A stretch of 64,000 nucleotides of DNA from CAXBOO01 sp963977425 (GTDB lineage: Bacteria > Bacteroidota > Bacteroidia > Flavobacteriales_D > Luteibaculaceae): the NCBI GenBank assembly GCA_963977425.1, contig CAXBOO010000002.1, positions 372,001-436,000 on the forward strand. The letters run 5' to 3'. A program made the translations under genes and the position numbers. Positions 43,577 to 52,023 of the stretch are shown one piece after another. The notes under the pieces were generated by a model that made no database searches, had not been told where the DNA came from, and saw nothing but the letters and a program-made list of their open reading frames with translations. Each line of letters opens with the position of its first letter. The stretch's first letter is position 1.

Positions 43577-43584
43577 CAAAGGTA
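43577..43584 (-). promoter_or_regulatory. -7 box of the rpsF operon
   Basis: Minus-strand TACCTTTG fits TAnnTTTG and leaves about a 30-base leader before rpsF. No clear -33 element was seen. The leader could hold an S6:S18-binding autoregulatory structure as in other bacteria, but none was evident by eye. Confidence 0.5.
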
Positions 43585-43648
43585 CATTTTTTATTAACAC
43601 CTACACACATTACCTTACTCACTTTGTCTACTGTTCTATTTACTTGAA

Positions 43649-43656
43649 TATATTTG
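43649..43656 (+). promoter_or_regulatory. dnaX promoter -7 box
   Basis: TATATTTG, a consensus TAnnTTTG, with TTTG at 43623-43626 about 22 bases upstream as a possible -33 element. The dnaX ATG follows 20 bases after the box. Confidence 0.55.
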
Positions 43657-43676
43657 CGCTGTAGCAAGTTTGTTTT

Positions 43677-44756
43677 ATGGCTGAAAAGTACATTGTATCC
43701 GCACGTAAATACCGTCCCGCCGTTTTTTCTAACGTGGTAGGCCAACAGGCTGTAACCGATACTTTAATCAATTCCATAAAAAACAATACGCTAGCTCAAG
43801 CTTTTTTATTCTGCGGACCTAGAGGAGTGGGTAAAACAACTTGTGCTAGAATACTATCAAAAGCGGTTAATGCAGATGATATTTCTAAACTGGAAGAATT
43901 AAGCGATAGCGATCTTTCTGTATTCGAACTCGATGCGGCATCTAACAACTCGGTTGAGAACATCCGTGCATTAATAGACCAAGTACGCATACCACCTCCG
44001 GCTGGCAAAAAATACAAAGTTTATATTATAGATGAGGTGCACATGTTGTCGACTTCTGCCTTCAATGCATTTCTAAAAACTTTAGAAGAACCACCTTCTT
44101 ACGCCATATTTGTTTTAGCGACTACAGAAAAACATAAGATATTACCAACCATACTTTCACGCTGTCAGGTATTCGATTTTGCTCGCATCAAAAACGACGA
44201 TATCGTAAAACACCTACAAGACATTGCCGCTAAAGAAAATATAGAAACTGAGGAAGATGCACTCCATATAATTGCCCAAAAAGCAGATGGTGGTTTGCGT
44301 GATGCTCTATCTATATTCGATCAAATGGCCAATTTTGGCGGAGGTAAGGTAACTTACCAATCGGTTCTAGAAAACCTAAACATACTCGACCTAGGTGCTT
44401 ATTTCGATTTGTGCGACCATATTTTTAAAGGCGACACTGCGGCTTCGCTTTTGCTTACCGACGATGTTCTGCAAAAAGGACACGATGGTCAACTTTACTT
44501 AAGTGGATTGGCTCAACACCTCAGAAACCTATTGGTTGCCATGGACCCTCAAACACAACATTTATTGGATGTTAGTGAAGGTTTCCGCCCGAAATACTAC
44601 GAGCAAGCAAAAAATACAACGGCCCTCACCATTTTCCGTTGTTTAGAAATTCTATCGTCTGCCGACACAGCTTACAAGGTTAGTCAAAATCAAAGGCTGC
44701 ATCTAGAGCTCACTTTACTTAGACTTTGCAACGCTTGCATTGAAAAAAAAAAGTAA
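43677..44756 (+). CDS. dnaX: DNA polymerase III gamma subunit (zero-frame product of dnaX)
   Basis: 359 residues of the clamp-loader ATPase. It has Walker A CGPRGVGKT (47-54), Walker B IIDEVH (117-122), sensor-1 region LATTEKHKILPTILSRCQ and the SRCQxxDF motif, then the helical collar domain III. The zero frame ends GAA AAA AAA AAG TAA: the stop comes directly after an A10G run. The usual four-cysteine zinc module between Walker A and the DAASNNS motif is missing; only about 24 residues (61-84, no Cys) stand in its place. The longer tau form is obtained by a -1 shift at the A-run (44748-45430). Confidence 0.93.
   Translation: MAEKYIVSARKYRPAVFSNVVGQQAVTDTLINSIKNNTLAQAFLFCGPRGVGKTTCARILSKAVNADDISKLEELSDSDLSVFELDAASNNSVENIRALIDQVRIPPPAGKKYKVYIIDEVHMLSTSAFNAFLKTLEEPPSYAIFVLATTEKHKILPTILSRCQVFDFARIKNDDIVKHLQDIAAKENIETEEDALHIIAQKADGGLRDALSIFDQMANFGGGKVTYQSVLENLNILDLGAYFDLCDHIFKGDTAASLLLTDDVLQKGHDGQLYLSGLAQHLRNLLVAMDPQTQHLLDVSEGFRPKYYEQAKNTTALTIFRCLEILSSADTAYKVSQNQRLHLELTLLRLCNACIEKKK
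44743..44753 (+). promoter_or_regulatory. dnaX slippery A10G sequence (predicted frameshift/transcription-slippage site)
   Basis: Ten As followed by G. Its 3' part is A AAA AAG in the zero-frame register, the same heptamer as the E. coli dnaX frameshift site, and it is followed at once by TAA. A perfect small hairpin (TGCAA-CGC-TTGCA, 44727-44739) precedes it by three bases. No strong downstream stem or Shine-Dalgarno-like stimulator is seen, so RNA-polymerase slippage on A10, as described for Thermus thermophilus dnaX, is at least as likely as ribosomal frameshifting. Confidence 0.7.
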
Positions 44757-45430
44757 ATGACGGAATTGAAAGCGAAGATGATTTTATTCAAAACAAACCG
44801 CTTCTAGTTTCATCCAATTCACAACAAACCGTACCTCTAATTTCTTCTCCGGTTAATAAACCAGTAGAAACACCAAAGCCAGAACCTACAAAACCTTTCG
44901 AAACGAAACCTGCAACCCCTAAGAGCGAACCTCGAAAAGTTGTAAAAGGCAAAAAACCTGCCTATGTTTCTATGAAAAACCTTCTTCAAGCCGAAGAGGA
45001 AGCCGAAAGCAAGAAGAATGAATATGTAGACGATAGCGATGAAGAAGTAAAAGCGGCTTTGGCCAACATAAGTCAAGACGAACTAAACAGCGCTTGGAGC
45101 AAATTACACGAACACTTTTTAAGCAAAGGCGAAAGCAGTTTTGCGAGCAGTATCCTAGCTTCTAAACCACAAATTGTTGACGGTCTGCTTCAACTCAAAG
45201 TGATCAATCTTATCCAGAAAAAGAACTTTGAAGAGTTTAATGAAGCGCTACTTATTTTCATAAAAGGCCTTTTGGGTGTAAGTAAATTGAAAATAAACAT
45301 TGAAGTAGAAAAAAACGAAGACGGAAGTGCAATGCCGTATACCGACAAAGAGAAACTCTTAGTTATGGCAAAAAAGAATCCAGCTTTGCTCACTTTACAG
45401 CAAACATTTGGTTTAGAGCCAGAATTCTAG
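44748..45430 (+). CDS. dnaX: DnaX tau-specific C-terminal part (-1 frame)
   Basis: After a -1 shift at the A-run the frame continues from GTA at 44753 without a stop for 225 residues, giving a tau of about 584 residues. The new part is a Pro/Lys/Thr-rich linker (about 45 residues) followed by a helical-then-mixed domain starting VSMKNLLQAEEEAESKK and containing LNSAWSKLHEHFLSKGES, the typical C-terminal domain of Bacteroidota DnaX that in other tau proteins binds the polymerase alpha subunit and DnaB. There is no start codon placed for independent translation until the ATG at 44972, which would split the domain's beginning, so a separate gene is unlikely. Confidence 0.75.
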
Positions 45431-45451
45431 ATTGCAGTAACTAAGTAGTGA

Positions 45452-46192
45452 ATGAAAGAAAAACTCCGAAAAATAATTGAAGAAAACACCAACCGAAAAG
45501 GTAAGATTTTTGATTATTTCATTCAAGGGTTAATACTAATCTCCTTAATTACTTTTTCAATAGATACTTTACCGCACAAATCTGATTTAGTTAAACAGAT
45601 TATAAGTCAAATAGAACTCTTCTGTGTTGCTGTTTTCTCTATTGAGTATTTCCTCAGAATCTATGTTGCTAAGAAACCCTGGAAATACATTTTCAGTTTT
45701 TACGGTATTATTGACCTCTTAGCTATCGTACCATTTTATTTAAGAATCTCAATAGACTTAAGATCGTTAAGAGCCTTCAGAGTATTTCGGATTTTTAGAG
45801 CCTTAAAATTAGTGCGGTACAACAAAGCACTAAAGAGGTTTAGAGTAGCTGCTAAAATCGTAAAGGAAGAAATTGTACTATTTTTAATTGTAACCGCCAT
45901 TTTGATATTCCTGAGTGCAACAGGCATATATTATTTTGAAAATAAGGCTCAACCAGAGATATTTTCATCCATTTTTCATAGTTTTTGGTGGGCAGTAGTT
46001 ACCTTAACCACTGTCGGATATGGCGACGCTTTCCCAATTACTATTGGTGGAAAAATATTCACCTTTTTCGTTCTTATCATCGGTGTTGGTATAGTAACAA
46101 TTCCAGCAGGTTTAGTCGCAACGGCTTTATCCAAAGCTAGAGAACTAGAAGACGAAGAAAAAAGAGCTCATGACAAATTGAAGAATAGATAA
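45452..46192 (+). CDS. Voltage-gated-type potassium channel (six TM)
   Basis: 246 residues. Helices S1-S6 are visible; S4 (about 104-122) carries arginines every third residue (RSLRAFRVFRIFRALKLVR), a complete voltage sensor. The pore loop has the K+ selectivity filter TTVGYGD (186-192) followed by the S6 helix. It resembles KvAP/KvLm-type bacterial channels and would work as a tetramer in the inner membrane. The short acidic C-terminal tail lacks a nucleotide-binding domain. It begins 21 bases after dnaX, so may be on its mRNA. Confidence 0.9.
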   Translation: MKEKLRKIIEENTNRKGKIFDYFIQGLILISLITFSIDTLPHKSDLVKQIISQIELFCVAVFSIEYFLRIYVAKKPWKYIFSFYGIIDLLAIVPFYLRISIDLRSLRAFRVFRIFRALKLVRYNKALKRFRVAAKIVKEEIVLFLIVTAILIFLSATGIYYFENKAQPEIFSSIFHSFWWAVVTLTTVGYGDAFPITIGGKIFTFFVLIIGVGIVTIPAGLVATALSKARELEDEEKRAHDKLKNR

Positions 46193-46438
46193 CATTCTAT
46201 CAAATAGGCTCATTCTTCAAAAAAAACAATTTCACAGCTTTCCCACTTGCATTTTTTAACAGGCACAACACATGTTGTTTTCTTTTAAGTCAGGCCTAGT
46301 ATATTCTTACTTCAGTGATGTAACATTCATTCAACTTCACTTCTAAGACAGGCTTACCACTACCAAACAACATCTTTTAATTGCCCAAAGACCTGATACT
46401 AAGTAGTTTTAATCATCACTTTTTAAAAAACACAAGCC
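46193..46438. other. Intergenic region ahead of yceI
   Basis: 246 bases between the channel gene and yceI, AT-rich with scattered C-rich stretches. No clear -7 box, operator or terminator was recognised. A CAACA-CA-TGTTG palindrome near 46265-46276 is the only symmetric element seen. Confidence 0.35.
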
Positions 46439-47068
46439 ATGATTAAAGCATTAACTACTACGTTGGCCATAGGTGCCCTAAGTTTCACAACCGCTCCTAA
46501 TTTTGACGAGCATCTAGATAAATGGGAAGTGGATTACGATCACACAAGAATAGAATTTTCAGCAACCCATTTAATGATTTCCGAAGTTGAAGGTGTTTTC
46601 GAGAACTACACCATCGAATCTAAAATCAACAAGCCTTCTTTTGAAGACAGTCAATTTAAAGTCAATATTCAAGCTGCATCTATTAATACCGGAAGCAAAA
46701 CAAGAGACAAACACCTCCGTTCTGGAGATTTCCTAGACATTGCCGAACATCCTATTATTTCTTTCGAAAGCACTACATTCAAATGGGCAGGCGAGCAAGA
46801 ATTCAAAATGAAAGGTTATTTCACCATCAATGGTGTCAGGCATTTAGAAACCTTTCACGTAAAATACAATGGCTCGGTTATCGACCCTGCTGACAATCTT
46901 GAAAAAGCAGCTTTTAAAATTACAGGTAAAATCAATCGATACGACTACAACCTAAAATGGAACATTACATCAGACGCTGCTGAAGCATTTTCAGTTGGCG
47001 AAGAAATAGAATTAGAATGCCACTTGAGATTAAAAAGGTCTGCCAACTATGCCAACCTTACTAATTAA
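46439..47068 (+). CDS. YceI family secreted lipid-binding-like protein
   Basis: 209 residues. A short N-terminal hydrophobic stretch (IKALTTTLAIGALSFTTA) suggests export. The YceI beta-barrel (PF04264) begins at WEVDYDHTRIEFSATHLMIS (about residue 28) and shows GSKTRDKHLRSGDFLDIAEHP, ISFEST and FTINGVRHLE. These are lipocalin-like proteins that bind isoprenoids in solved members; its own ligand is not known. The 3' end overlaps the convergent barrel gene by four bases. Confidence 0.87.
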   Translation: MIKALTTTLAIGALSFTTAPNFDEHLDKWEVDYDHTRIEFSATHLMISEVEGVFENYTIESKINKPSFEDSQFKVNIQAASINTGSKTRDKHLRSGDFLDIAEHPIISFESTTFKWAGEQEFKMKGYFTINGVRHLETFHVKYNGSVIDPADNLEKAAFKITGKINRYDYNLKWNITSDAAEAFSVGEEIELECHLRLKRSANYANLTN

Positions 47069-47712
47069 AACAAATAACCAACGCTTAAAAAGCTAGAATT
47101 GATCTTTGTGCCCACGTTGTTAATCTGACCCAACTCGTCGGCTTGAACTTGGGCACGAAGGTTTAAGTAAAAAACATGGTTCGCGGCTTTAGCATGCAGA
47201 CCAATACCGTAATTAAAAGCCGGAACAAAAGCTTCACCTGATTTAATTTCTTCTTCAAAATCTTCGTTGTCGCCATCCCAATCACGCTCACGAACAGATT
47301 TGAGTGAAAACTGAGCCGATGGTCCAGCAAATAAGCTTAAGTACAAATTACCCAAGCCTATATTCAATTTAGCATACAATGGCACATCGATATAGGACAA
47401 CTTATACGTGTCCCGATAATCTTCTCTATTAGTGCCTAATACGCCACCGTTGGCTCTCCCCTCTATGCGCGACCCCATGCTTACAAATTTCACATCCAAT
47501 CCCAATCCGAGATTTTTGGTAAAATGAAACGCACTCGTCATCCCCGCTTCGAAAGCAATGCTGTTGGTTACTTTTGCACCCGGTTCGTTTACGTTATCTG
47601 AAAATTGAGAAACCCCAACTCCGGCAGTAACTCCAGATTTAAAGCCTTTAAACTGGGCGCTTAAGCTTGTTAGCAAAAGCAACCCAGAAAGTAATAATAT
47701 GTGTTTTTTCAT
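47065..47712 (-). CDS. PorT-like outer-membrane beta-barrel protein
   Basis: 215 residues with a signal peptide (MKKHILLLSGLLLLTSLSAQ) and alternating hydrophobic/polar strands ending in a terminal aromatic (SVGYLF), as in eight-stranded barrels. The fold family (outer membrane protein beta-barrel domain, PorT/PF13568) is clear; PorT proper belongs to the T9SS, but this family has many paralogues, so a T9SS role is not implied. It is followed on the same strand, upstream, by the TlpA-like gene at 27 bases. Confidence 0.75.
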   Translation of the reverse strand: MKKHILLLSGLLLLTSLSAQFKGFKSGVTAGVGVSQFSDNVNEPGAKVTNSIAFEAGMTSAFHFTKNLGLGLDVKFVSMGSRIEGRANGGVLGTNREDYRDTYKLSYIDVPLYAKLNIGLGNLYLSLFAGPSAQFSLKSVRERDWDGDNEDFEEEIKSGEAFVPAFNYGIGLHAKAANHVFYLNLRAQVQADELGQINNVGTKINSSFLSVGYLF

Positions 47713-47739
47713 GACTGAATGGTTTGTCAGGAAAGCGAT

Positions 47740-49089
47740 TTATTTTTTCGCTAAAGCGTTTTCTTTGATGTAAGCCAATGCATCACCAGAAGGTCTAGGC
47801 GCATTCGCATTTACAATCTTTCCTTCTTCGTTAAGCAATACAAAACGTGGAATAGAGTACACTAAGTATTCACTTTTTACTAAACCATCGCTATCGCCTT
47901 GGTGCAATTGCACTCCGTGAGCATCATTATTTGCTAGGAAATTATTCCAATCTTCTAAGTTTTTATCAACTGAAATACTCAAAAACGCAATGTTTTCGTC
48001 TTTCAATTCTTTTTGCAATTCTTCTAGAGCTGGAATTTCAGCCAAACATGGCTTGCACCAAGTTGCCCAAAAATCGATGTAAACGGCCTTGCCTTTGAAT
48101 GAGCTTAACGTTACTTCTGTTCCTTTAGCGTCTTTCATCACCAATTCCGGAGCATCGTTTCCACTTGCAATTTTCATCCAAGGTTCTGCCAATTTCTGAA
48201 CACTTTCTTTGCTTTTAGCATCAGCGTTAGCATAGAACACACTCAAATTATCCGCAATTTCGTCTACACCTGAGTAACGAATGTGATCTTCAAGTGTACT
48301 TCTTTGCAAGGCAATCTTAATGGTTTCGTTTTCAATTTTCTCTGTCATAGACAGTTTCGCTTTTACAACATCAGCAGATGTTTCAAAGTCAACATCACCC
48401 AAATTGTATTCTAATTTATCTTGAGCAACGTCCATATATTCTGGAACATTCATCAATGACGCATCATCAAATCCTACACTTTCTATAATATCGATACATG
48501 CTTGTGGACTAGGTTGTGCATCAGCTACCAATTGTGGATGATAATTGTAATGTAAAAAAGCTCCGCTTTGCATCAATACTTCATTGCGTTTCGCTTCCAT
48601 ATCAGCAAACTTTTCTGTAACAGGCATTGCCTTTACAACACTATCGCGTTGAGCTAAATAAGCTTTATGCCCCGCTAAGAAACCATCCCAATCTTGTTGC
48701 AATGCCTCTCTTAAGCCCTTATTGTACGCTTTATCAAGTTCAATCAAAGCACCCAACGCATCGTTTTCATTTTTCAATTCGCCTGTAAATGCTAAAGGCT
48801 CGGTAACATTGGTAGCGGTTAATACTGCCGTTGCTGTTTTACCTTTTTCTAAATAAATCATACGACGAACACCAGGGCTATTGATACTCAAATAGTTTTC
48901 GGTACCCGAATTCGAAAATTCGTATTGAGCTTCAGCACCCAATGCAAGTGTATCTACTTCTACTGAAGATTTCACAACCAAGTGATCTGGCGCTTCGCCG
49001 TTAAGTTGTACGATTAAATCGTTTTTAATTTCTGGAGTGGTACAAGCCACAGCAAAAAATAGAGGCAATAATCCTGCTGATAATTTCAT
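47740..49089 (-). CDS. TlpA-like thiol-disulfide lipoprotein
   Basis: 449 residues if it begins at ATG 49089 (MKLSAGLLPLFFAVACTTPE); another ATG lies three codons upstream and longer starts run into the divergent receptor's promoter. The signal peptide ends in the lipobox FAVACTT. An N-terminal DUF4369-like domain and a helical middle region precede a thioredoxin domain with AVYIDFWATWCKPCLAEIP; the WCKPC active site is intact, so thiol redox activity in the periplasm is expected. It diverges from a TonB-receptor gene. Confidence 0.85.
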   Translation of the reverse strand: MKLSAGLLPLFFAVACTTPEIKNDLIVQLNGEAPDHLVVKSSVEVDTLALGAEAQYEFSNSGTENYLSINSPGVRRMIYLEKGKTATAVLTATNVTEPLAFTGELKNENDALGALIELDKAYNKGLREALQQDWDGFLAGHKAYLAQRDSVVKAMPVTEKFADMEAKRNEVLMQSGAFLHYNYHPQLVADAQPSPQACIDIIESVGFDDASLMNVPEYMDVAQDKLEYNLGDVDFETSADVVKAKLSMTEKIENETIKIALQRSTLEDHIRYSGVDEIADNLSVFYANADAKSKESVQKLAEPWMKIASGNDAPELVMKDAKGTEVTLSSFKGKAVYIDFWATWCKPCLAEIPALEELQKELKDENIAFLSISVDKNLEDWNNFLANNDAHGVQLHQGDSDGLVKSEYLVYSIPRFVLLNEEGKIVNANAPRPSGDALAYIKENALAKK

Positions 49090-49097
49090 AAACTGCA

Positions 49098-49105
49098 TAT
49101 ATTTG
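49098..49105 (+). promoter_or_regulatory. -7 box for the TonB receptor-lipoprotein pair
   Basis: TATATTTG, a full TAnnTTTG match, between the divergent TlpA-like gene and the receptor gene, 25 bases ahead of the receptor's TTG. Because it overlaps the alternative start of the TlpA-like gene, it helps choose the shorter start of that gene. Confidence 0.5.
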
Positions 49106-49130
49106 CAACTCAATTGCAAAAACAAACGAG

Positions 49131-51470
49131 TTGAACTTTGCCACGAATATAAACGCTTCATACATTATTGCCATCAAATCGTTGGTTTTAGTGTTCATTT
49201 TAAGCTTTTATGGCACTAATCTGAATGCTCAGAATAATTGCAATAAACATGTAGAGATTACCGTAGTAGACAAATTCACCAACCAAGCACTTCCATTTGC
49301 TTCTGTAGTGGTGAAAGGCACTAAACTAAAAGGTACTACCGATGGACATGGGCATTTCTCACTTGAAAACCTATGTTCGGAAAATTTAGATATCGAAATT
49401 TTCCATCTAGCCTGCGAAGGCCGCATATTTTCACTCAAGTTGAATTCCAGTGATCTAGACACGACCTTGTATCTAGACCACAAATCCATAGACTTGGATG
49501 TGGTAGACATCAACCACAAGCATAACGGCGACAATTTTGCAGGGCACAGCAATGTGATTTCTGCCGACCAACTCAACAATACGTTTGGCGATGGTTTGAA
49601 TGGTATCAGTAAAAAGCTACCTAGCCTATCTTTCAGTAGCGGAGGTATAGGAACTGAAAAACCTACAATCAATGGTCTAGGAGGATCGAGAGTTGGAGTT
49701 ATATACAATCAAACAGCATTAAAATACCAACAATGGGGCGGCGAACACGCGAGTTCGGTTTCATTTTTTGCAGGCGACAACATTGAAGTAATTGATGAAC
49801 TTGGAGCATTGAAATATGGCAGCGAAGCATTTGGTGGTGCCGTCATCATAAAAGACGCCTCTATTTTCGATCAGAAAACGCCCTTTAACATTACTGTATT
49901 AAGCCAACTGAACAGCAATCCTGTTGGAGGAAAAATAAACATAAAAAGCTCTGGCCATTTGCACCAACTTGGCGAATTATTTTACAAAATAGGTTTTGAG
50001 CAAGGCGCTTTTGCAGCTGCCAATACCGCTACAGGCTACGTAAGCAATACAGCGCGCAACAGCAACAATTACTTTGCCCATATTGGAAAAAAAATAAAAA
50101 GCTATTCTCTAGAATTGTCGTACATGCACAGCAATAGCAACCAAGGAATTTATCAAGGCTCGCACATTTCTAATGTTACCGATTTACGCAATGCCATTAC
50201 CAATTCAGACAACAGAATAAAAGGCAATACCGGCTTCGAAATTGCTTCTCCAAAAATTAGTGAAACACATGAATTGATTCAACTATCAATAAAAAGAGCC
50301 ATCAGTAAAGGAGAAATAACTTTGGATGCTTCGCAACAAATAAATTTAAGAAAAGAGTTCGACAGTCATGGAAAATCAACTCCGTCAACTCAACTAAGTT
50401 TAGCGAACAAAAACGTTGCTATACATGGGAAATGGTTCGCCAAAAACACCTTATATAGTGTAGGTGCTAATGTTCAATTAGAAAGCAACATATACAACTA
50501 CAGCAGAGTAATACCTGACTACAAAATGCTCAATACAGGTTTGTATGCAGGAGCAAAACACTATTTCAAAAACTCATATTTAACCGCTGGTTTTCGTGGA
50601 GAATGGTATCAATCTACTCCAAGCATTGGTTTAGAGAAATACGCTGCTATAGATAGCGTTGAATTTTCTGATTTGGCTTTAAGTGGTATTCTCGCTTATA
50701 ACTTCACAATAAAAAAACTACAACACCAAATTCAGATATCGCACAACTATAGATTCCCGAATGCTTTCGAACTGTATGCTTTTGGTATTCACCACGGATC
50801 GGCTGAATATGTTGAAGGAAATACGGCTTTACAAACAGAAACAGCAACTGGGGTTTCGTACCGATTAAAATACCAAAGCAAGTTGTGGCAATTAGAAATC
50901 AACCCTTATTTTAGAATTTACAATAACTACATCCTCTACCAACCAACGGGCGAAAGCGTACTAACCATATCTGGAGCTTTCCCAAAAATGGAGGTTGAAA
51001 ACCAGGACTTGAACATGTTGGGCTTCAATGTAAACCTCCTTTACAAAGCACACAAAAATTTAGATTTAAGGCTTACGGCCAACCGCATATTCAGTTACAT
51101 ACCCAACAGTACAACTTCTATTTACGGCGTTGATCCTGGTAGGAGTAATTTTTTCGCGACCTACAAAGCATCTTCGCACCTTTCATTAGAATATAGCCTA
51201 GAATACAACTACGGCACAGGTGGCGGAGCCGGGTACACTTTAGACAACCAAGTTGTAGAAAACAGCACAGCTACCGTTTTGCACAACAGTTTAATAAGCT
51301 ATACCAAGTTTGAAGATCAAGGGCTAAAATTAAAACTTGGAGTTCAAAATATCCTCAACACCGAATACTATCGTTACACCAATTCATCAAGATTTTTTTA
51401 CCCTGAAATCGGTCGCAACATTTTCCTAAGCATTTTATATCACCCAAAACACAAAGAACATGATCATTAA
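49131..51470 (+). CDS. TonB-dependent receptor, probable metal/cofactor type
   Basis: 779 residues. No ATG is available; a TTG at 49131 is taken as the start, giving a signal peptide with hydrophobic LVLVFILSFYG and cut near NAQ. A CarboxypepD_reg-like domain (about 38-115) is followed by a plug with NNTFGDGLNGISKKLPSLSF and GTEKPTINGLGGSRVGV, and a barrel that ends with a His-rich tail (LYHPKHKEHDH) instead of the usual aromatic. This tail and the following small lipoprotein resemble metal-responsive receptor loci in Bacteroidota. The substrate is inferred only. Confidence 0.82.
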   Translation: MNFATNINASYIIAIKSLVLVFILSFYGTNLNAQNNCNKHVEITVVDKFTNQALPFASVVVKGTKLKGTTDGHGHFSLENLCSENLDIEIFHLACEGRIFSLKLNSSDLDTTLYLDHKSIDLDVVDINHKHNGDNFAGHSNVISADQLNNTFGDGLNGISKKLPSLSFSSGGIGTEKPTINGLGGSRVGVIYNQTALKYQQWGGEHASSVSFFAGDNIEVIDELGALKYGSEAFGGAVIIKDASIFDQKTPFNITVLSQLNSNPVGGKINIKSSGHLHQLGELFYKIGFEQGAFAAANTATGYVSNTARNSNNYFAHIGKKIKSYSLELSYMHSNSNQGIYQGSHISNVTDLRNAITNSDNRIKGNTGFEIASPKISETHELIQLSIKRAISKGEITLDASQQINLRKEFDSHGKSTPSTQLSLANKNVAIHGKWFAKNTLYSVGANVQLESNIYNYSRVIPDYKMLNTGLYAGAKHYFKNSYLTAGFRGEWYQSTPSIGLEKYAAIDSVEFSDLALSGILAYNFTIKKLQHQIQISHNYRFPNAFELYAFGIHHGSAEYVEGNTALQTETATGVSYRLKYQSKLWQLEINPYFRIYNNYILYQPTGESVLTISGAFPKMEVENQDLNMLGFNVNLLYKAHKNLDLRLTANRIFSYIPNSTTSIYGVDPGRSNFFATYKASSHLSLEYSLEYNYGTGGGAGYTLDNQVVENSTATVLHNSLISYTKFEDQGLKLKLGVQNILNTEYYRYTNSSRFFYPEIGRNIFLSILYHPKHKEHDH

Positions 51471-51480
51471 ATCAAAAAAC

Positions 51481-52023
51481 ATGTACAAAAAAACAAGCGC
51501 TGCGGCAATAATGGCCATTTTTGCAATGAGTTTATTCAGTTGCGAAAAAGAAGACACTAAGGACTTAGAAGGTCAAGAAGAAGAACTTATTACTACGGTA
51601 CAAATTGCAGTGAAAGCTGAAGGCTCTTCAGACACGGTAACAGTTAAGTGGTCAGACATTGATGGCATTGGAGGCAATGAACCAACAATAGATACTTTGT
51701 ACTTAAACCGTTCAGCCAATTACAGTATGTACATCAGTTTCTTAGACGAATCTGGAAATGAAACAGAAGATATTACTGAAGAAATAAAAGAAGAAGCCAA
51801 CGACCACCTTGTGTGTACGTACAGCAATACCGGAATTGTAATCTCTTCTATTGATACAGACAACAATGGACTTCCACTAGGCTTAGAACAAATAGTAAGT
51901 TTAGATTCTGCAGTAAATGGCGACATCACCTTCCAACTTAAACACCAACCTGGCATAAAAACAGGAACATGCGATGTAGGATCAACAGACATAGAAGTTA
52001 CCTTCCCTATTGTAATTAACTAA
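51481..52023 (+). CDS. Small lipoprotein paired with the TonB receptor
   Basis: 180 residues from ATG 51481. The signal peptide ends in the lipobox SLFSCEK. The mature protein is acidic (QEEELITTVQIAVKAEGSS and EEIKEEANDHLVC) with a beta-rich C-terminus ending TDIEVTFPIVIN. From memory, lipoproteins with this EEELITT...EEADEH pattern accompany TonB receptors in many Bacteroidota. It starts 10 bases after the receptor's stop region and is clearly co-transcribed. The function, perhaps capture of the same ligand, is unknown. The conserved Glu/Asp/His cluster is compatible with metal binding. Confidence 0.65.
   Translation: MYKKTSAAAIMAIFAMSLFSCEKEDTKDLEGQEEELITTVQIAVKAEGSSDTVTVKWSDIDGIGGNEPTIDTLYLNRSANYSMYISFLDESGNETEDITEEIKEEANDHLVCTYSNTGIVISSIDTDNNGLPLGLEQIVSLDSAVNGDITFQLKHQPGIKTGTCDVGSTDIEVTFPIVIN

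Noticed and set aside
44972..45430. The downstream dnaX frame as an independent gene starting at 44972
   Set aside because: The frame is open from the A-run with a linker in between, and there is no promoter or initiation context before the ATG; a tau extension fits better.
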